A stretch of 64,000 nucleotides of DNA from assembly GCF_001659605.2 (NCBI RefSeq), contig NC_035164.2, positions 5,435,379 to 5,499,378 of the forward strand, read 5' to 3'. Under the pieces are notes generated by a model that worked only from the letters and a program-made list of their open reading frames with translations, searched no databases and was not told the DNA's origin. A program made the position numbers and the translations under genes. Source of the stretch: Manihot esculenta (lineage: Eukaryota; Streptophyta; Magnoliopsida; Malpighiales; Euphorbiaceae). Shown piece after piece: positions 1-10,945 of the stretch. Positions within the stretch are counted from its first letter, which is position 1; each line of letters begins with the position of its first letter.

Positions 1-2040
1 ACATGCATGCGTTTTGGAGGCATGTTAGGCCCCCGAAAGCATGAGTGAGGGAAGTCCAGGTTCGGCTGCCGAAACCCAAGTTCGGCCGCCGAACATGGCA
101 TGCATGCGGAGGCACTTTCGGCCCCCGAACGTGGCCTGGCCAGCCACCTATAAAAGGGTCACTTAGCCGAAATGAGCGAGCTTTCTCCCATTTTCGGCCA
201 CAGCTAGCTTCCGACCTCCCTCTCCCCAGATCTTGTGTTCTTTCTCCAAATCTCCTCCATCTTTCTTGAGTTTTCACCTCTCATTGCAAGTTTTGAGCAT
301 TTAAGACAAGTTTTGGAGCTTTGGGAACTCAGAAGCTCATTTGCTTGGATCTCCGAGTTTAGGTCGTCTCTCTCTCGATCTTCAAGAGGTAAGAGCCGAT
401 CTTAAGCTCATTGTATGTTTTAAGTGAGTTTTAAGTTGTTTTATAGGGTAGAATGGCATGTATAGGGTTGTATGAGTTTTTAAGCAAATGTTATGTTTTT
501 GAACAATGTGGCATGTTTGAAGTGTTGTAGTTGGGGTATTTGATAGTTTGAGACCCCTAGGTGTGATGTATGATGTGTATGCATGTTGTGGAATAGGTTT
601 ATGCATGATTGGTGAGTTTGGAGGCAAAAATGCATAAGGGAGCCAAGTTTCTGCCCTTTGGCAAAAACCAGGTTTGGCAGCCGAAGGAACTTTCGGCCGC
701 CGAACATGGCTAAGGAGGCAGGCCTTTCGGCTGCCGAAGTTGCCCCCGAAAAGAGACTTTCGTCTCTGTCTGGGACTTTCGGCCGCCGAAGGTGCCGCCG
801 AACATGCATGAGTTTCGCCTCTGTCTGGGAGTTTCGGCCGCCGAAGGTGCCGCCGAACCTGCCTGACTTTCGGCTCTGGAGGGACTTTCGGCCGCCGAAC
901 CTGCCGCCGAAAGTGCCCTGTCCAGCCATTTCTTGCATGTTTTTATGTAATTGTTTTATGATGTTTTAGGGGGTTTTTGGGGAGTATATTAGAGTTATGT
1001 TTATGTATGTTTGGTCCCTCATTGGAGTCCACCTGTGTAGGTTCGGACCCGAGGAACCGAGGACCCCAGCAGTGAGCCAGCTGCTACAGAGTTTGTCAGA
1101 GCTAGCCAGAGGTGAGTGGAATAAACCTTAAGTTTTAAATAAATGAAATATAAATTTTGAGCATGATCCATGCATCATGAATTCCATGAGATGTAGTAGG
1201 TTGTTTGCATTAGTATTCACGAATATGTTGCATTGCATTTATGATGTTGATGTGGATTGGTTATTGGATGATCCTTTAGTCCTCATATGGTATGATGATG
1301 TTACGGCATGATATGGTATGGAAGTCCAGGTTGTACCCATTCTACGTCCCTGGCATGATGTAAAAGAAAGTCCAGGTTGTACCCATTCTACGTCCCTGGC
1401 ACATTGGTATGTATGATATGTTATGTTAAGAGAAAGACCGGTTGTACCCATTCTACGTCCCGGCACTTTGGAATGGAGAGGACTATAGGTGACAATACCA
1501 TCCGAGATGTGATTTGTTGTGATGTGTTGCATTTCATGAAAGCATGAAATTTTAATATATGATTTCACTATTCTGCTCACTGAGCTTTGTAGCTCACCCC
1601 TGTCCCCTAACCCCAGATGTGCAGGTACAGGGTAGACCAGGAGGTTAGCCAGAGTTTTGAAGTATGTTTATGTAATAGTTAGATTGTGGACATGACAATT
1701 GTACTATGATAAATTGTAAGATGATGTATAACTGAATAGTTATGTTATGTAATGAGGTATATTGAGGTTATAGATGTGCTTGACCCTATGAGTATTGTTA
1801 TCCCTTTTGATACATGATCTATAGACATGTTTATAATTGTTTATGATTCAACCAAGCTTATGTATGATGAGATACCCCATTGGAGCATTTGATGAGGACT
1901 CCAGTGGAGGTTTGTGTTCACGTTTATGTTTATGTACAGGTTATGCTTGGTTGATGTGTGAGAGAGACTACAGGTTTATGTTATCTATGATCATGTATGG
2001 GATTAAACAGGTTTACAGGTTATATGTCAGGCTTGCTACG
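1..2040 (+). mobile_element. Ty3/gypsy (Tekay/Del-like) LTR, 5' end outside window, interrupted at 2040
   Basis: This is one LTR of the long-LTR gypsy family seen in full at 17089-19170. It shows the same blocks in the same order: TTCGGCCGCCGAA-type motifs and a CCTATAAAAG TATA box near 150, the TCAAGAG|GTAAG donor-like site near 385-395, a second dense TTCGG array at 670-915, the GGTTCGGACCCGAGGAACC block near 1040, and a tandem repeat at about 1320-1465. It stops at GCTTGCTACG and resumes at 4336, because another LTR was inserted here. The true 5' end lies before the window, so I cannot tell solo LTR from a full element. Confidence 0.88.
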
Positions 2041-4335
2041 TGTAACGACCCGGAAATCCGGACCGCTACCGGCGCTAGGATTCAGATCGACTTAAGGTCG
2101 CCGGGACCCGTAGCAAGCCTAACATACATCCTGTATAGCTGGTATAATCCCAAACATGATCAACATAAGCATAAACTTCTTCTTTAACCCATTTGACCTG
2201 TGTATGCACTATGACTGAACTCATAGAACCCCTAGGGTCAGCATACCCTATGTCAAACTTGGTCCATCACATGAAACAACATAAAATAAAACTCATGTAC
2301 AAAGGGATTATCCAACTCGGGCCAAGCACAATACTATAACTCTGAACATATAACATAATGTCATATTACAACATAACACTTTTACATCCTTACATAACTT
2401 TACATTACATCATGTCCACTACTATTCTATTACATAAACATGACCATGAACGTAACCTGCTGATCTCCTGACTATCTCTGACCCTGCAAACCTGGGGTTA
2501 GGGGAGAGGGGTGAGCTAAAAAGCCCAGTGAGCAGAAACCAAAAAGAAAACAATTCATTTTTAACATATGCTTTCATGAAATACGCCACAGCACAAACAT
2601 ATCACATCAAGGATGAATTTGTCACCACTAGCCCTCTACTTATCATAACATGTCCAACTACACCAGGGGCGATTAGGCCTCACCTAGTGTTCACTTACAT
2701 AACTCATATCATAACATGTCCGACTACACCAGGGGCGATTAGGCCTCACCTAGTGTTCGCTTGCATAAACATAGTACCAGGGGCGACCTGGTCTTTTCAT
2801 CTCATATCATATCATCATCATCATTATCATATACTATCATGGTGAGGGCTAGAGGATCATTCAACATTCATCCGCATCAACAACATAATATGCAATGCAT
2901 CATATTCGTGAATACTAGTGCAATACAACCTACTACATAACATGGTAATCATGATGCATGAACATGCTTAACATTTGATTTATTTTAAAACATAAGGTCC
3001 AGTTCCACTCACCTGTGACTAGCTCAGGGCCGACTCTGAAATGGCTGACACTGCTAAACACCTCGGTTCCTCGGGTCCGATCCTACACAGGTGGACTCCA
3101 GTGAGGTGCTAAACATACTCGAAACAACTCATAAACAACTCCTCAAAAAACCCCCTAGAGCATCACTTAAACATGCATACAGAATACTCATGAAAAGGCT
3201 GGACAGGGCACTTTCAGCGGCACCTTCGGCGGCCGAAAGTCCCAAACAGAGACGAAAGTCAGACAGGTTCGGCGGCACCTTCGGCGGCCGAACTCTCTCT
3301 CCAGAGACGAAAGTCAGGCACTTTCGGCGGCCGAACATTACCTTCGGCGGCCGAAAGTCTGCTTTCAAGCCAAAACCCAACTTTCGGGGGCAAGGTTAGG
3401 CGGCCAATCCCTGCATCCTCAGGCAGGTTCGGCGGCCGAAACCACCTTCGGCGGCCGAACCTGAGTTCATCCAGAACTCAGCCTTTGTGCATTTCAAGCC
3501 TCCCAAACCTTCCAAACACCCCAAAACAAGCATCCAACTTCTCAAACACATGCATACATCCTTAACCATGCACAAAGGAGCTCAAACAAAGCTTAAACTC
3601 CCAAAAATAACATCACATTATCATACATTGGGCATAAGACCCACATAAACCCTAACATGCATATCTACCCATGCTCAACCATCAAAACCTCTTACAACTC
3701 ACTTAAAACTTCATGAAACGTAAAGAAAAGCATAGATCCACACTTACCTCTTGAAGATCGAGGGTTTGTGCGAGCTCTAACTTAGAGATGGGAGGAAACT
3801 ACTCCTTGGGTCTCCAAGTTTCCAAAACTTTGATCTAAGCTTGAAAACTCTTCAAAACGACCATGGAACTCATAAAAATATGAAGGAGATGAAGAGAAAA
3901 CATGAAAATGACTAGAGGAGGACGTGAACACACCTGAGCTCGAGAATGGGGAGAAATCTCGCCCATTTTCGGTCTGAGGGGCTTTTATAGGTGGCCAGCC
4001 AAACTTCCTTCGGCGGCCTAACGTGCATGCAAAACACCCCCATGTTCGGTGGCCAAACTTGAGGTTCGGCGGCCGAACCTGGTTTGTTCAAACATAGCTT
4101 TCGGAGGCCAAAAGCGCTCCCAAAACCAACTCATGTTCGGCAGCCGAACTTCACTTTCGGCGGCCGAACCTGGCAAAAACCTCCTTAGTCTTTTCTTTTC
4201 AAAACTCACTTCTTTTTCATTTAAAACCATGAAATCAGTAAAAAAAATCATTTTAGAAATCACATTTTACCCCTCTAGAAGACTCTGGCATCATCAAAAT
4301 TCCATATTCCAACGGAGATTCCGCCGGATATTACA
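2041..4335 (-). mobile_element. Solo LTR of the gypsy family, nested in another LTR, TSD CTACG
   Basis: The plus strand begins TGTAACGACCCGG and ends ATATTACA, the reverse complement of the family LTR termini. CTACG is present on both sides (2036-2040 and 4336-4340), the 5-bp target duplication expected of an LTR integrase. No primer site, polypurine tract or internal coding sequence is present, so this is a solo LTR left by LTR-LTR recombination. It is 2295 bp and inserted in the opposite orientation to its host LTR. The TATA box (minus) is near 3985, the minus-strand donor-like motif near 3745, and a tandem repeat at about 2645-2780. Confidence 0.92.
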
Positions 4336-4407
4336 CTACGGTTCCTGGCGGCCTTATGCCGATCTGGATCCTAGCGCCGGTAGCGGTTCGATTTTCGGGT
4401 CGTTACA
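4336..4407 (+). mobile_element. 3' terminal piece of the interrupted gypsy LTR
   Basis: After the CTACG duplication the sequence continues with the standard LTR 3' end (GGATCCTAGCGCCGGTAGCGG, then TCGGGTCGTTACA), completing the LTR that began before the window. Confidence 0.9.
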
Positions 4408-5552
4408 CTCTTCACTAATTAGTAAGCAAATATCATCTAGGACAACACTTTTCAAGTATAAAAAGACACATAAGGAGCCTCCCCATGCCCTTTCAAGCCC
4501 CCTTAGAGACACCTACGGGATTCACATCTCTTCTTCTACCTTTCTTCTTTTCTTTTATTTTTGGTTTTTGTTTCAGCCATGAGAGGCTGAAACCTTTTAT
4601 TCTAGTTGAAGATTAGGTGATGCTTTAGTTGTTTTATGGATTGGGAGACTTGATCAAATATTGTTTATCTTTTGTTATTCAATATTCATACAATCTCGTA
4701 CTTAATTCCATTGTTGCTTTATTGTTTTGATCAATATGGCCAATTGATTCTTGATTGCAAGGTAATAATATGTTAGTTTGGGTGATTTAAGTCTGTAATT
4801 GCTTGGATTATTCAAACATAAAAACACTTGGTGTAAAAACCAAGGAAATTGTATGATCTAGCAACATCTCATGCGTTTGAGTAGTTAGGATTGGATCTCT
4901 CTCTCTTTCTTTATGCAATTAACAATTGTTTGATGTCTAAGGCCTAAGGACGTTCCTTGGCAATTTGTTAATTAGTAATTAATTAGAGGACGTTTCCTAA
5001 TTGGTTTAATCATAAGGAGAGACATGGTGGTGAGAAGCGTCTTCCATCTCCATAACTAATCTATTGAATCAATCAAAAGAAACTAAGTGTCAATTATCAA
5101 TCCCAACAACTGAAGTGGATCCAATTCTTCAACTAAAACTTTCTTATTATTTATTTCTCTTTTATTTTATTATTCGCTTATTTTAATTGCTTTCAGTAGT
5201 TTGTTAATTAAATCAATCTCAAACCCCCCATTTTACTTTTACTGCAATTTATTTTTATTCCGTTTTCAGTTTTATCTCGTTTCAGTTTATTTCGCTTTCA
5301 GTTTATTTCGCTTTCCATTTATCTCGCTTTTAGTTTATCTCGCTTTCAGTTTATTCCGCTTTCAGTTTATCTCGTTTCAGTTTACTTTGCTTTCAGTTTA
5401 TTTTTGTTTCAGTTTATTCTCTTGGTCTTGATAAGGAAAATAGATAAATTCTCAATTCCCTGTGGATTCGATCCTTTCACCACTATCTACAGTTGTAAAA
5501 TTGTTGATAACCAGAATGGTTATTTTTTACCGGTTTCGACAACCGCGAGTCA
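4408..5552 (+). mobile_element. Copy A of an unclassified LTR-like repeat (3' portion)
   Basis: Similarity to copy B (reverse complement of 6230-9895) is clear from about 4530, starting at the TTCTTCTACC and TTTCAGCCATGAG blocks, and runs to 5552. Both copies have the reverse-complement terminus TGACT...CGGTTGTCGA. Both include a TCCCTGTGGATTCGATCC block common near the ends of plant LTRs. The copy interrupts a decayed gypsy pol fragment that begins at 5553 (minus). I see nothing identifiable in 4408-4530. Confidence 0.6.
5262..5430. repeat. Minisatellite, about 16-18 bp unit (TTTCAGTTTATTTCGC)
   Basis: About ten imperfect tandem units of TTTCAGTTTAT(T/C)TCGC lie inside copy A. The open frame across them is only a by-product of the repeat. 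Confidence 0.85.
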
Positions 5553-6229
5553 GTTGGCATTAGAAAAATATGCTTCTTTGTACACAAGTACAATTAAGCA
5601 TTTTTCTTCCTCACAAGCAACCCTCACATCTCTCATTTTTACATTGAAGTTTATTTTCTTTCTTCTCTCTCCCTCTTTTGGGCCAGCCAAATGCATTTCT
5701 ATTGAGGCCTCTTTGCCCTCTTTTCTTCTCACACTCTCGGCCTTGCTTGTGCTTTTCTTATTTATTTTTATTTTAAACTCTCCTTTTGTAAGACCCTCAA
5801 CCTTCCTCTCATTTGGCCTTTCGTTTTGTTTTTCATTTGATTTCTCAATCTCTCTTTTTTTTTTCCATCTTTCAAACTCCTTTTAAGTTGCAATTCATCA
5901 TTATAAACTTCTTTAGTTAGGAGTTAGTGGAGTAAGTACAATACGTTGATGATTAAAAATAAATGAATACCTATTTTTGAATCCATCATGGATTACTTTT
6001 CTATCATATTGCCATGGTCTATCAAACAATAAATGACCAGCATGCATAGGCACCACATCTCATAGAATTTGATCAATATACTTGCCAATCGAGAATGACA
6101 CAAATACTTGTTTATTCACCTTGATTTTGCCCATGTCATTAAGCCATTGCAGCCTACATGGCCCTGGGTGTCTCAAGCACTACAGCCCTAGCTTTTCAAT
6201 CATCATGGTACTAGCTACAATAGTGCAGC
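5553..6229 (-). pseudogene. Decayed Ty3/gypsy protease-to-RT linker fragment
   Basis: Read on the minus strand, this stretch matches the region downstream of a gypsy aspartic protease: an ASTMMIEKLGL-like segment, an LQWLND segment, VVPMHAGHLLFDRPWQ, and then a lysine/glutamate-rich linker up to a LVYKEAYF-like segment. Several stops and frame changes break it. It continues the gag-protease sequence that starts to the right at 10945. The protease was split when copy B landed at 6230-9895, and downstream pol was cut off by copy A at 5552. Family recognition rests on residue pattern only. Confidence 0.7.
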
Positions 6230-6737
6230 TGACTGTACGGTTGTCGAGACCTATTAAAAATAACCTTTTTGGTTATCCACAATTTTACAATTGTAGATAG
6301 TAGTAAAAGGATCGAATCCACAGGGAATTGATACTCACCTATTTTTCTATCAATGGCTAGTAAATAACCTAAAAATAACTAACAAAAAAGGAGGGGAGGT
6401 TTTGAAGTTTGACGTCTTAAACTGAAAAAGCAATAAAGTAAAGCAAATAATAAAATAACGAAATTCAATAATAGGAAAAGCCTAGTTGAAGTATCGGATC
6501 CTCTTCAGTTGTTGGGATTGATCATTGACACTTTAGGTACTTTTATTTGACTCAATAAATTAATTATAGGGGTGGAAGATACTTCTCACCTCCATATCCC
6601 TCCTTAAGCATAGATTAACTAGAAAACGTTATCTAATTAATTGCTAATCAATAAGTTGCAAAGGAACGTCCTTGGGGCTTTAGATTCATACAACTATTAA
6701 TTGCATTAAGAAATAGAGAGACCTAATTCTAGCTACC
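6230..6737 (-). mobile_element. Copy B of the unclassified LTR-like repeat, first part
   Basis: This is the reverse complement of copy A. The terminus TGACTGTACGGTTGTCGA at 6230 matches the end of copy A at 5552. It breaks at CTACC (6733-6737), where a gypsy solo LTR is inserted, and resumes at 8851. Copy B interrupts the protease of the surrounding minus-strand gypsy remnant right after its IIDGG residues. Confidence 0.7.
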
Positions 6738-8850
6738 TGTAATACCTGGCTAGACTTCGACATCGGAATTCTTACCGTCCAGCAGAATCTCGGATGTCAG
6801 AACTCTCTAGAAGGGTAAGAATATGTTTTTCTCAAATGTTTTTACATGTTTTCAAGGTTTTAAGTATGAAAGAAATTGAGTTTTGAAAGAAAAACACCAT
6901 GGAGGAAAATCCAAGTTCGGCCGCCGAACCTCATGTTCGGCCGCCGAACTTGGTGGAGTTTTGGAGTCACCTTTGGCTTCCGAAGGTGGTCTGGCCAGCC
7001 ACCTATAAAAGGCCCCATGTTAGAAAATGGGCGAGTTTTCTCCTCCATTTTCGGGCAAAGGTGAATTCATGCCCTACCATGGTTGGTTTTGAGGTTTTCC
7101 TTTAATCCTTTCAAGTTTTTAACAAGTTTTATCTTGGTTTTGAAGATTTTAAGTTCAAAATCGAAGTTGAAAAGCTTGGAGACCCCAGTGCTCAAATCCT
7201 CTCAATCTTCAAGTTTGGGTCACGCCTTCTCTCGATCTTCAAGAGGTAAGCATCGATCCTCATCATCTTTGATGTTTTAAACAAGTTTTATGAAGGTTTA
7301 TGGGGTAGAAATGCATGTTTAAGCTAGTTGTAAAAAATGTTAGGGTTTATGTAGATTTGAGAATAGATGTATGTAATGTGATGTTATGTTGTTGTTTGTT
7401 GGGGTTTAGGCTAGTTTTATGCCCCTATATGCTTGAGAATGAGTTTATGCATGTTGTAGAATAGCTAATGTATGTTTGGAAGGTTTAGGGAGGCATATGT
7501 GCATGTGAGGGCTGAGTTCTGCCATTTCTGGAAGAACTCAGGTTCGGCAGCCGAAGGCATGTTTGGCCGCTGAACCTGCCTGTGGTGGCATGTTTGGCCG
7601 CCTAAGCTTGCCCCCGAAAGTTTGGACTTTTGGCTCTGGAGGGTAGTTTCGGCCGCCGAAGGTGCCGCCGAACATGCATGAGTTTCGGATCTGGAAGGAA
7701 CCTTCGGCCGCCGAAGGTGCATGACTTTCGACTCTGGAGGGACTTTCGGCCGCCGAACCTGCCGCCGAAAGTGCCCTGTTCAGCCTTCCTTTGCATATTT
7801 TCTATAAATGTTTTGTGATGTTTTAGGGGATTTTTGGGGAGATGTTTAGAGTTATGTTAGTGTATGTTTGGTCCCTCATTTGAGTCCACCTGTGTAGGTT
7901 CGGACCCGAGGAACCGAAGACCCCAGCAGTTCGGCAGCTGCTTTAGAGTCAGTTCAGAGTCAGCCAGAGGTGAGTAGAACTAACTAATCTCTTATTTCAA
8001 GAAATTAAATATTTTAAGCATGATTCATGCATCATGATGTATAATAGGTTAATTGCATTAGAACTCACGAATATGCCACATTGCATTATTCATTGTGGAT
8101 GTGGATGGACAACAGGACGACTCACTAGCCCTCCAGATTTTTAATTATATGTAACAGAAGTCCTGAGGAGCCCCACCGAGGGCCGTGCACAGAGCTTATT
8201 GTATGTAACAGAAGTCCTGAGGAGCTCCTTCGAGGGCCGGGCACAGAGTGGAGGGAATTTTGGGTCAGTCCATCCGTGATGTGAATTAATTGTGTTGTGA
8301 TGCATTCCATGAAGCATGTTTTATATAATGTTTTATTGTTCTACTCACTGGGCTTTTTAGCTCACCCCCTCCCTTAACCTCCAAGCTTGCAGGTCAGATT
8401 CGGATCAGGAAGTGAGCAAGGGTAAGGGGGTAGTTAATGTAATATTTTAGTGTGGACATGATTTGTAAATGTTATAAGGTGTAATGTAATGTAAAGATAT
8501 GAGTATAGTATTGTGCTTGGCCCTATGGTCTATTGTAATCCCTTTTATACATGATCTGTTTTTATTAAGGTTTTAATGATATTGATGTTGAACCAAGCTC
8601 GTCTTAAGAGATGTTGACCCAACTAGAGCATTTGATGATGGCTCTAGTATGGGGTTTATATGTTACAGGTATTATGTATGCGAGACAGGCTTGATATATG
8701 GAAAAGTTTAAATTTTTAATGTAAATGTTTGATGATGTATGGGATTTTATCAGGTATACAGGTTGCATGTTAGGCTTGCTGCGGGTCCCAGCAACCTTAA
8801 GTCAATCTGGACCCTAGCGCCGGTAGCGGTCCGATTTTCGGGTCGTTACA
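6738..8850 (+). mobile_element. Solo LTR of the gypsy family, TSD CTACC
   Basis: It runs from TGTAATACCTGG to GGGTCGTTACA (2113 bp), flanked by CTACC at 6733-6737 and 8851-8855. A TATA box (CCTATAAAAGG) is near 7001, the TCAAGAGGTAAG donor-like site near 7219-7250, the TTCGG palindrome array at 7540-7775, and a two-copy tandem repeat at about 8155-8250. No internal region is present, so it is a solo LTR. Confidence 0.93.
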
Positions 8851-9895
8851 CTACCCAAATGTATGGTGATGTTGTTAGATTATGCAATCTCCTTGGATTT
8901 TACACTAAGAGTTTCTTGTGTTTGAATAATTCAAGCAATTACGGACTTCCAACTATCCAAACTAACAAATTATCACTTTGCAATCAAGAATCAATGGGCT
9001 CTATTGATCTAAACAACAAAGTAACAATAGAATTAAGCATGAAATTGCATAAATATTGATAAATAAAAAATGAACATCATAGGTTCAGATCTCCCAATCT
9101 ATTAACAAACTGAAGTTTCACCTAATCTTCAATGAGAAAAAGGGGTTTCAACCACTCATGGCTGAAACTAACATTGAAATCAAAGAAAGAAAGCTAGAAG
9201 AAGGGATTGGCCAGCCGGGCGGCTGCTGATGTGCGTAGCTGCTGGTGTGATGATCTCCGAAAAGAAGAAGTCTCCTTGATTATTGGTTTGGCTCTCTATT
9301 TATATCTGAATGTGAAGCCCTAGGTTTCTTTGATTTGATGAAGTTATTTTCCAATTTGGAGTTGGATTCATTGATGGCAATTGAATTCCCTTGAGATTTG
9401 ATTTTCTTGATATGCGGGATAGTGTGCTGAGCTGTCCTTGTGTGTTGCTGAGTTATCTCTAAGTGTTTGGAATAGGATAGATTTCTTGAAAGTTTGAATT
9501 TTTAGTTTCCCGCTTTTCTGCTGCTTTCTATCGCAAAATCTATTTGCCCGACTGTTTGGGCAAATAATCGGTCAAACAGTCTGTTTTGTGCTGTCTGTTA
9601 TTCTGCCTTTGTTGTGCGGGATTTGTTTACCCAGTTGTTTGGGTAAACAATTGGTCAAACAACAAGTTTGCATTATTCTTCATCCTTCTCCCTTTTCTAC
9701 TGCGGCTTGGTTTGGGCAAACCAGGCTTAATCTCTTCCATTCTCTTTGGGTGGTTTTTAGGCTTCTTTTTCACCAAATCACCATTTTACACTATTTTCTG
9801 CAAAATAATATCAAAACCACAGAATTAGGTAGAAAATGTGTAAATTAACATCAAGAATAACATGAAAAATGGGCCTAAATTTGGTTTGATTAGTA
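8851..9895 (-). mobile_element. Copy B of the unclassified LTR-like repeat, second part
   Basis: It continues copy B after the solo LTR. The reverse complement aligns with copy A (4530 onward, TTTCAGCCATGAG) and with copy C at 15520-16215, including the TTTGGGCAAACA-type repeats. The right boundary is near 9891-9895 by loss of similarity and by return of the gypsy protease codons. Adding 6230-6737 gives a repeat of about 1.55 kb. Confidence 0.7.
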
Positions 9896-10945
9896 GCTAC
9901 CCCCCATCAATAATAGGACTATAAATCTTACCCTTTACCAAGCATCGAGAGTGAAAAATAGTTTCATGTTGCTCTTCTTCTTATTCTTTCACTTAAGCAT
10001 TCAACACGCTCCTTCTGACTGATAAATCACCCTTCGGTGCATCCTTAGCCTTTTCATTAGTACAAGACTCTAATTCATGCCTGGAATTCGAATCACTTCC
10101 CTCCTCCTTAGATACTACTTCTCCTTATTTTGAGTTAGCCTTGTTCTTCTCTTCCTTTGGCTTATCTTTAGCATTCCTTTCTTCCTCCACATTAGCCCTA
10201 ATTATGGCTATTTCCATCTCTTTATGATATTCTTCTACACTTTTTGTTCATTATTTCAAAATTTGGAGCTTTTGGTGTAGCTCCCTGTAAAAGTAATTCG
10301 GCATAAACCGTTTCTTCATGACCCTCTTCATCTCGACCCATGTATCTATAGGGTCTTCCCCATTCATTCTTCTATTCATCACAAGCTGAACCCACCAAAC
10401 TAATGCATAATCATGGAATTCTACAGCTGCCAACTTCACTTTCTTCTCTTCTGAATAATTGTGGCAGTCAAATATCATCTCTACTTTTCTTTCCCATTCC
10501 AAGCATGCCTCTACATCATTCTTGCCTTGGAAAGATGGTATTTTCATTTTAATGATTTTCAAGTTTCTATCAGTCTGCTCTCTCTTCTTTTCTTGAATTA
10601 GCCTCTTCCTCTACCTCTTTCATTTTATCCCTTTTTTCTACTAAATTTGACCCCATGCCACTCTCCTTCATGTTCTTCATCATCAATGTCATCTACATAT
10701 TCATACTGCGAAGGTGTTGCTCCTCTCCTATTCTGCCTCTTTGTTGTGCTATTATTTGAAACTTCCCTTTGTAAGTCTCGAATGGTTTGATCTTGCTTAT
10801 CAAGCTTGTCACTAACATCTCTAAACAAGTTTTCAATTTTCTGAAATTGATGCTACATGGCCTTTAGATTCATGAATATATTTTGTTCAGCATCACTACT
10901 CTTCTCATCTTTTTTACTCCCTTTACTATCCTTAGAATTAGACAT
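9896..10945 (-). pseudogene. Decayed Ty3/gypsy gag and start of protease
   Basis: On the minus strand a start codon near 10945 opens a charged N-terminus, followed by a coiled-coil-like stretch (DVSDKLDKQDQTIRDLQREV, 10625-10828). The conserved gag core lies at 10251-10562, with FQGKNDVEACLEWERKVEMIF and a YALVWW motif. Further left, broken frames reach HSRCLVKGKIYSPIIDGG-like protease residues, where copy B was inserted. Stops (for example near 10853) and frameshifts make it non-functional. No zinc knuckle survives in an open frame. No 5' LTR was recognised to the right. Confidence 0.75.

Noticed and set aside
1837..2187. Open frame of 116 codons over an LTR junction
   Set aside because: It crosses the insertion point of the nested solo LTR at 2041 and so cannot be an ancestral gene.
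5201..5431. Open frame of 76 codons rich in Phe and Leu
   Set aside because: It lies on a 16-18 bp tandem repeat and has no other support.
9888..9910. A purine run (rc ATTGATGGGGGG) next to copy B, first read as a polypurine tract and LTR start
   Set aside because: The codons on both sides of copy B are consecutive protease residues (IIDGG then the next segment), so the run is coding sequence of the host gypsy protease.
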